36,231 bases of DNA from contig JACUUN010000013.1 of the NCBI GenBank assembly GCA_014859265.1, positions 1-36,231 on the forward strand, in the 5' to 3' direction. How positions within the stretch are numbered: position 1 is the stretch's first letter; every line of letters starts with the position of its first letter. Origin of the DNA: Coriobacteriia bacterium (GTDB taxonomy: Bacteria; Actinomycetota; Coriobacteriia; Anaerosomatales; SLCP01). Shown here piece by piece: positions 32,437 through 36,231 of this stretch. A program made the position numbers and the translations under genes. The notes below the pieces were generated by a model. That model made no database searches, was not told the origin of the DNA, and saw nothing but the letters and a program-made list of their open reading frames with translations.

Positions 32437-32907
32437 ATGAAGCCGGTTCGCGAACGCGAGGAACGCAGAACCGCCATACTCGACAGGCTCGCACAGATGC
32501 TGGAGCAGGTCGGGTTCCCCCACAGCATCGCCAAGGTCTACGCCGCCCTCATACTCGCCGACGGGGAGGGGCTCTCGACAAGCGAGCTGATCGAGGAGCT
32601 CGGCATCAGCAAGGCCTCGGTGAGCAACGCGATGCAGTTCCTGACGGGCACGAACCTGGCCGAACGGTACCGAGTGAGGGGGTCACGCGAAGCGCACTAC
32701 CGAATCGTCAAGGGTGTGTGGAGCGACATCATCGCCAAGAAGTTCGCCGCTGTCTCCTACATTCGGAAGGTGACCGAAGAGGCGCTGGGGGTGGTCGACT
32801 CCCCCGCCGCCCGCGAACGGTTGGAGGAGATGCACGATGTCTACACCTTCTTCGAGCAGGAGTTCGAAGACGTCATGAAGCGCTGGAATGAGAGGATGGA
32901 CCGATGA
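32437..32907 (+). CDS. GbsR/MarR-family transcriptional regulator
   Basis: A 156-residue regulator. The winged helix-turn-helix (about 25-95) reads FPHSIAKVYAALILADGEGLSTSELIEELGISKASVSNAMQFL, cut here at its end, followed by the wing RYRVRGSREAHYRI. The C-terminal half is helical (KFAAVSYIRKVTEEAL, EEMHDVYTFFEQEFEDVM) and probably forms the dimer. This layout fits the GbsR-like group of MarR proteins, which often control adjacent transporters. The ATG at 32437 has AGGAGG seven bases upstream. Its TGA overlaps the ATG of the ATPase gene (ATGA). The palindrome upstream is its likely site; the inducer is unknown. Confidence 0.85.
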   Translation: MKPVREREERRTAILDRLAQMLEQVGFPHSIAKVYAALILADGEGLSTSELIEELGISKASVSNAMQFLTGTNLAERYRVRGSREAHYRIVKGVWSDIIAKKFAAVSYIRKVTEEALGVVDSPAARERLEEMHDVYTFFEQEFEDVMKRWNERMDR

Positions 32908-33767
32908 CGACACCCGCGATCAAGGTGGAGAAGCTCAGTTTCTCGTATGGCAACATCCAGGCGGTCAAGGATGTCAGTTTCGAGGTGATGCCCGGAGAGA
33001 TCCTCGGCTTCCTCGGCCCTAACGGAGCCGGCAAGACGACCACCATCAAGGTGCTTACCGGCCAGATGCCGCCCAAGAGCGGCCGCGCGGAGATCCTCGG
33101 CATGGAGACCGGTCATGACGACCCCGAGATCCAGGCGCAGATAGGCGTGTGCTTCGAGGAGAAAAACCTCTACCTCAACATGTCAGCGCTGGAGAACCTG
33201 GACTTCTTCGCGTCGCTCTTCGGCATCAAGGACGCAAACTCGATGGAGGTGCTGCGCCGGGTCGGGCTCGCCGATCGCGCGAAGGACCGCGTGCACAGCT
33301 TCTCGAAAGGCATGCGCCAGCGCATGATGATCTCGCGCGCGTTCATCAATAGCCCTAAGGTGCTCTTCCTCGACGAGCCCACCGACGGTCTGGACCCCGT
33401 CACCTCGGCCACCATCCGCACAACCATCAAGGAGGAGGCCGAGCGCGGCGCGGCGGTCCTGCTCACCACGCACGACATGTTCGAAGCCGACCAGCTCTCG
33501 GACCGCGTCGCCTTCATCAACGAAGGCGAGATCGTCGCCCTCGACACGGCCGAGAACCTCAAGCTCAAGTACGGAACGCGTTCGGTGAAGGTGCACTTGC
33601 GCGATGGCGACCACGTGCGCGAGGAGCGCATCCCGCTCGACGAGCCGGACTCTTCGGTTCGCATCGCCGAGTTCGCCGCCTCTCCCGACCTCATGACCAT
33701 CCACACCGAGGAGGCCACGCTGGAGCAGATCTTCATCGAGCTGACCGGCAGGGGGCTGGCAGGATGA
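32904..33767 (+). CDS. ABC transporter ATP-binding protein (ABC-2 exporter)
   Basis: A 287-residue ATPase. Walker A is GPNGAGKTT (38-46), the signature is FSKGMRQRM in place of LSGGQ, Walker B is VLFLDEPTDGLDP and the H-loop is TTHDM. The C-terminal 70 residues form the extra domain common in drug, lipid or antibiotic exporters of the DrrA/NatA type (TRSVKVHLRDGDHV, then TLEQIFIELTGRGL). It powers the two permeases encoded next and is coupled to both neighbours by ATGA overlaps. Export of a toxic compound, antibiotic or lipid is the likely role; substrate unknown. Confidence 0.95.
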   Translation: MTTPAIKVEKLSFSYGNIQAVKDVSFEVMPGEILGFLGPNGAGKTTTIKVLTGQMPPKSGRAEILGMETGHDDPEIQAQIGVCFEEKNLYLNMSALENLDFFASLFGIKDANSMEVLRRVGLADRAKDRVHSFSKGMRQRMMISRAFINSPKVLFLDEPTDGLDPVTSATIRTTIKEEAERGAAVLLTTHDMFEADQLSDRVAFINEGEIVALDTAENLKLKYGTRSVKVHLRDGDHVREERIPLDEPDSSVRIAEFAASPDLMTIHTEEATLEQIFIELTGRGLAG

Positions 33768-35011
33768 GCGGCCCCGTCTCCCGCGGCGCGATCCTCGGTG
33801 CGCTCCTGAAGAAGGAACTCATCGCGTACTCGCGCGACAAGCTCTACCTGTTCCTGACGCTACTCACCCTCGTCTTCGTCGTGGTCATCTTCTGGGTCGT
33901 GCCCGACACCGTCGAGGAGTCGCTCACGCTCGCCGTCAGCCCGCCCGTCCAGACGCTCATCGAAGACGGCGTCGAGACGTTCAGGGCCATGGGTGCGACC
34001 GAGGAGCAACTCGCGGAGCTCCGGCAAACCGATCTCGCCGAGGGCGAGGAGGGTCTCGCGCTCGTCGAGTTCGAGAACGAGGCCGACATGACCGCCGTCA
34101 TCGAGGGGACGCTCGAGGCGTGGCGCACCGGCGAGGGCGAACTCGTGCTGCGCGACAGGGAGGCCGGCGAGGAGAAGCCTACCGACGCCGAGCGTGTCCG
34201 GGTCGACATCGGCATCGCCTTCCCCGAGACCTTCATCTCCGACGTCGCCACCGGCAAGGAGGGCGTGGGGGTGACCGTCTACTCTGACGCCGCCGTGCCC
34301 GAGGAGATCCAGGGGGCGATGACGAGCTTCGTGCGCGAGGCCGCCTACCAGCTCGCTGGCAAGCAGCTTCCCGTTGAGATGCCCGACGAGGACACCATCG
34401 TGCTCGGCACCGACCGGATGGGCGACCAGGTCTCGATGCGCGATAAGCTCATCCCGATGCTAGCCTTCATGATGCTGCTCATCGAGACGTTCTCGATGGC
34501 CTCGCTCATCTCGGTCGAGGTGTTGCAGCGCACGGTGACGGCGGTACTCGTCACGCCCGCGCGGGTCGTCGACTTCCTGACCGCGAAGACGATCTTCGGC
34601 ACAGGGCTCGCCCTTAGCCAGGGGCTCATCGTGCTCGCCCTCGTCGGGGCGTTCACCGCGCAGAACTGGTGGCTGCTGCTGATCACGATGCTCATCGGCG
34701 CGATGATGTTCACCGGTGTGGCGATGGTCGTCGGCGCTGCCGGCAAGGACTTCCTGGGGCAGCTCTTCTACGCCATGCTGTTCACGGTCCCGCTCCTCAT
34801 CCCCGCGTTCTCGGTGCTCTTCCCGGGCTCGGCGGCGACGTGGGTCAGGGTCCTGCCGACCTTCCCCCTCCTCGACGCGCTCGTGAACATCACCATCTAC
34901 GACGCTGTCTGGGCAGACGTGTGGCGCTCCTTCGCACTCGGCGCTGCCTGGCTGGTCGTGCTCTTCGGCGCCGGCCTGCTCGTCCTCAAGCGGAAGGTGG
35001 AATCGCTATGA
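33764..35011 (+). CDS. ABC-2 type permease, first subunit
   Basis: A 415-residue membrane protein. One N-terminal helix (LYLFLTLLTLVFVVVIFWVV) is followed by a large extracytoplasmic region (about 50-220) rich in Glu and Asp. A bundle of about five helices follows: LIPMLAFMMLLIETFSMASL, then GTGLALSQGLIVLALVGAF, LLLITMLIGAMMFTGVAMVV and LFYAMLFTVPLLIPAFSVL, with a last helix before LLVLKRKVESL. This is the ABC2_membrane_3 (YhgE/NatB-like) layout. It is coupled to the ATPase by an ATGA overlap and to the second permease by another. It probably forms a heterodimer with it. Confidence 0.88.
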   Translation: MSGPVSRGAILGALLKKELIAYSRDKLYLFLTLLTLVFVVVIFWVVPDTVEESLTLAVSPPVQTLIEDGVETFRAMGATEEQLAELRQTDLAEGEEGLALVEFENEADMTAVIEGTLEAWRTGEGELVLRDREAGEEKPTDAERVRVDIGIAFPETFISDVATGKEGVGVTVYSDAAVPEEIQGAMTSFVREAAYQLAGKQLPVEMPDEDTIVLGTDRMGDQVSMRDKLIPMLAFMMLLIETFSMASLISVEVLQRTVTAVLVTPARVVDFLTAKTIFGTGLALSQGLIVLALVGAFTAQNWWLLLITMLIGAMMFTGVAMVVGAAGKDFLGQLFYAMLFTVPLLIPAFSVLFPGSAATWVRVLPTFPLLDALVNITIYDAVWADVWRSFALGAAWLVVLFGAGLLVLKRKVESL

Positions 35012-36072
35012 GCCTCGCACGGATGCTGAAGGTGCTGCGCAAGGACTTCGCGCTGGGGCCGCGCTCGCCTGTCTTCCTCTACATGATCATCCTGCCGTTC
35101 GCGCTCACCGCGCTCTTCCAGTTCGCGTTCGGATCGCTCTTCACGCCCCAGCCGAGACTCGGGATCGTGGATGAGGGCACCTCGGCCATCACGGCGGCCA
35201 TACGCGAGATGGACGGCATCGAGCTCACGGTGCTCGAGGATGCCGAGGAGCTCCGGACGCAGGTCGAGGCGAACGACCTCGATGCCGGCCTCATCCTGTC
35301 TGCGGGGTTCGACGAGGCCGTGCGCGACGGAGAGCAGCCCCCGCTGCAGTTCTACATCGGCGGGGAGAGCTACGCGTCCAACCGCATCATCCTCACGGTG
35401 ACCGCGCTCGACGTGATACGTGATCTCGAGGGCTCCGAGGCCCCGGTCGAGGTCGAGGTCGTGAGCTTCGGGGAGGCCGGGCTACCGATCAACCTGCGCC
35501 TCGTGCCCATCATCGTGTTCTACGCGCTTGCGATGGCCGGCATCTTCGTGCCGGGGTCGAGCCTCGTCGAGGAGAAGGAACAGGGCACGCTCATGGCACT
35601 GCTCGTCACCCCGGTCAAGGCAAGCGAGGTGCTCGTGAGCAAGTGGGCCTTCGGCGTCGTACTGGCGACCGTCATGAGCGGCGTGACGCTCGCGCTCAAC
35701 GGCGCGCTCGGCCCCCGGCCGCTCGACGTGCTCGTGGTCCTGGTGGTCGGGGCGGTGCTCGTGGCGACGCTCGGGCTGCTCATCGGTGTTGTCGCGAAGG
35801 ACTCCACGATGCTGTTCGCGCTCATCAAGGGCACCGGCGTCCTCATGTTCGCTCCCGCGATCTTCTACCTGTTCCCGGATTGGCCCCAATGGATCGCCAA
35901 GCTCTTCCCGCTCTACTGGGTGATCGAGCCCATTTGGCGGGTGTCCGTCATGGGCGGCGCCATCTCCGAAGTGTGGTTCGAACTCGGGGTGGCACTCGCC
36001 ATCAGCGCGGTGATGCTGCCGCTCATCGTATGGCTCGCCCGCAGGATGCAGGCACAGATGGCGGCGCAGTAG
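35008..36072 (+). CDS. ABC-2 type permease, second subunit
   Basis: A 354-residue paralogue-like partner of the preceding permease. The N-terminus KVLRKDFALGPRSPVFLYMIILPFAL is followed by a helix and an extracytoplasmic loop (about 45-165). Several helices come next, around VPIIVFYALAMAGIFVPGSSLVEEKEQGT, LVVLVVGAVLVATLGLLIGVV and VLMFAPAIFYLFPDWP; the quoted segments are contiguous parts of longer helices. The EEKEQGTLMALLVTP block is the conserved coupling segment of ABC-2 permeases. The ATG at 35008 overlaps the previous stop. A further small membrane-protein gene begins 36 bases downstream. Confidence 0.88.
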   Translation: MSLARMLKVLRKDFALGPRSPVFLYMIILPFALTALFQFAFGSLFTPQPRLGIVDEGTSAITAAIREMDGIELTVLEDAEELRTQVEANDLDAGLILSAGFDEAVRDGEQPPLQFYIGGESYASNRIILTVTALDVIRDLEGSEAPVEVEVVSFGEAGLPINLRLVPIIVFYALAMAGIFVPGSSLVEEKEQGTLMALLVTPVKASEVLVSKWAFGVVLATVMSGVTLALNGALGPRPLDVLVVLVVGAVLVATLGLLIGVVAKDSTMLFALIKGTGVLMFAPAIFYLFPDWPQWIAKLFPLYWVIEPIWRVSVMGGAISEVWFELGVALAISAVMLPLIVWLARRMQAQMAAQ

Positions 36073-36107
36073 CAGCCGGGGCCCGAATCCGAATGGAGGC
36101 GCGAACG

Positions 36108-36231
36108 ATGGAGTGGTATTGGTGGGTACTGATCGCGATAGGCGTGGTCGTCATCGGCTACATGAAACTAAAGGTCTGGGGCAAGATCACCGCGGCTCGG
36201 GCCGAGCGCGCGAAGGCCGAGGCCGCCAGGC
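36108..36231 (+). CDS. Small single-pass membrane protein, 3' partial
   Basis: An ATG at 36108 with GGAGG eight bases upstream opens a frame that runs off the window. The visible 41 residues begin MEWYWWVLIAIGVVVIGY, one transmembrane helix, followed by a basic and alanine-rich cytoplasmic stretch (KVWGKITAARAERAKAEAA). It lies 35 bases after the second permease on the same strand, so it may be the last member of the exporter operon. No family recognised. Confidence 0.6.
   Translation, partial: MEWYWWVLIAIGVVVIGYMKLKVWGKITAARAERAKAEAAR

Overview
The window is GC-rich, densely coded bacterial DNA. Five tRNA genes carry an encoded CCA end, many starts are GTG, and many neighbouring genes join through 4-base ATGA or GTGA overlaps. 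Codon and protein character suggest a high-GC actinobacterial lineage, perhaps an uncultured Coriobacteriia-like anaerobe or facultative anaerobe. That placement is inference, because no rRNA or other taxonomic marker is present.

Layout. (1) Positions 2-6614 hold an arsenosugar-type locus. It contains a TIGR04282/TIGR04283 glycosyltransferase fusion cut by the window edge, an MTAP-like phosphorylase, a C_GCxxG_C_C redox protein with a membrane tail, a YbhN/AglD-type membrane protein, a TVP38/VTT membrane protein, a YdjY-domain lipoprotein and, divergently, the radical SAM enzyme ArsS. (2) 6680-10359: tRNA-Ser(GGA), a small membrane protein, and the Ku-LigD end-joining pair; LigD lacks the stretch that should carry the ligase lysine. 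(3) 10356-15657: two small membrane-linked genes, a DUF2207 protein, tadA, tRNA-Ser(TGA), an RlmA-like methyltransferase, a PASTA protein, an insertion-sequence remnant, tRNA-Ser(GCT) and tRNA-Arg(ACG). (4) 15762-21668: a LOG-like protein, a PEGA/beta-propeller protein, a single-chain fusion of glucose-6-phosphate and 6-phosphogluconate dehydrogenases, and serS. (5) 21846-31193: a PAS-PAS-GGDEF cyclase, a PP-loop-like unknown protein paired with an ApgM-like enzyme, a PHP phosphoesterase, prephenate dehydratase, larB-larC, a MutY-like glycosylase without an iron-sulfur site, and a DEAD-box helicase. (6) 31326-36231: a SemiSWEET-like protein, a small Cys-rich protein, tRNA-Leu(CAG), and a palindrome-controlled regulator-ABC exporter operon.

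The most interesting material is the arsenosugar locus, which combines sugar chemistry, a candidate depurinating phosphorylase and several lipid-transport-type membrane proteins behind a promoter region with two inverted repeats. A long palindrome separates its lipoprotein gene from the membrane genes. Next come the Zwf-Gnd fusion without a lactonase domain, the LigD with an apparent in-frame deletion of ligase motif I, the PP-loop-like/ApgM-like pair with altered active-site residues, and the 34-bp palindrome before the ABC operon. All functional statements rest on motif recognition by eye; no search was run.
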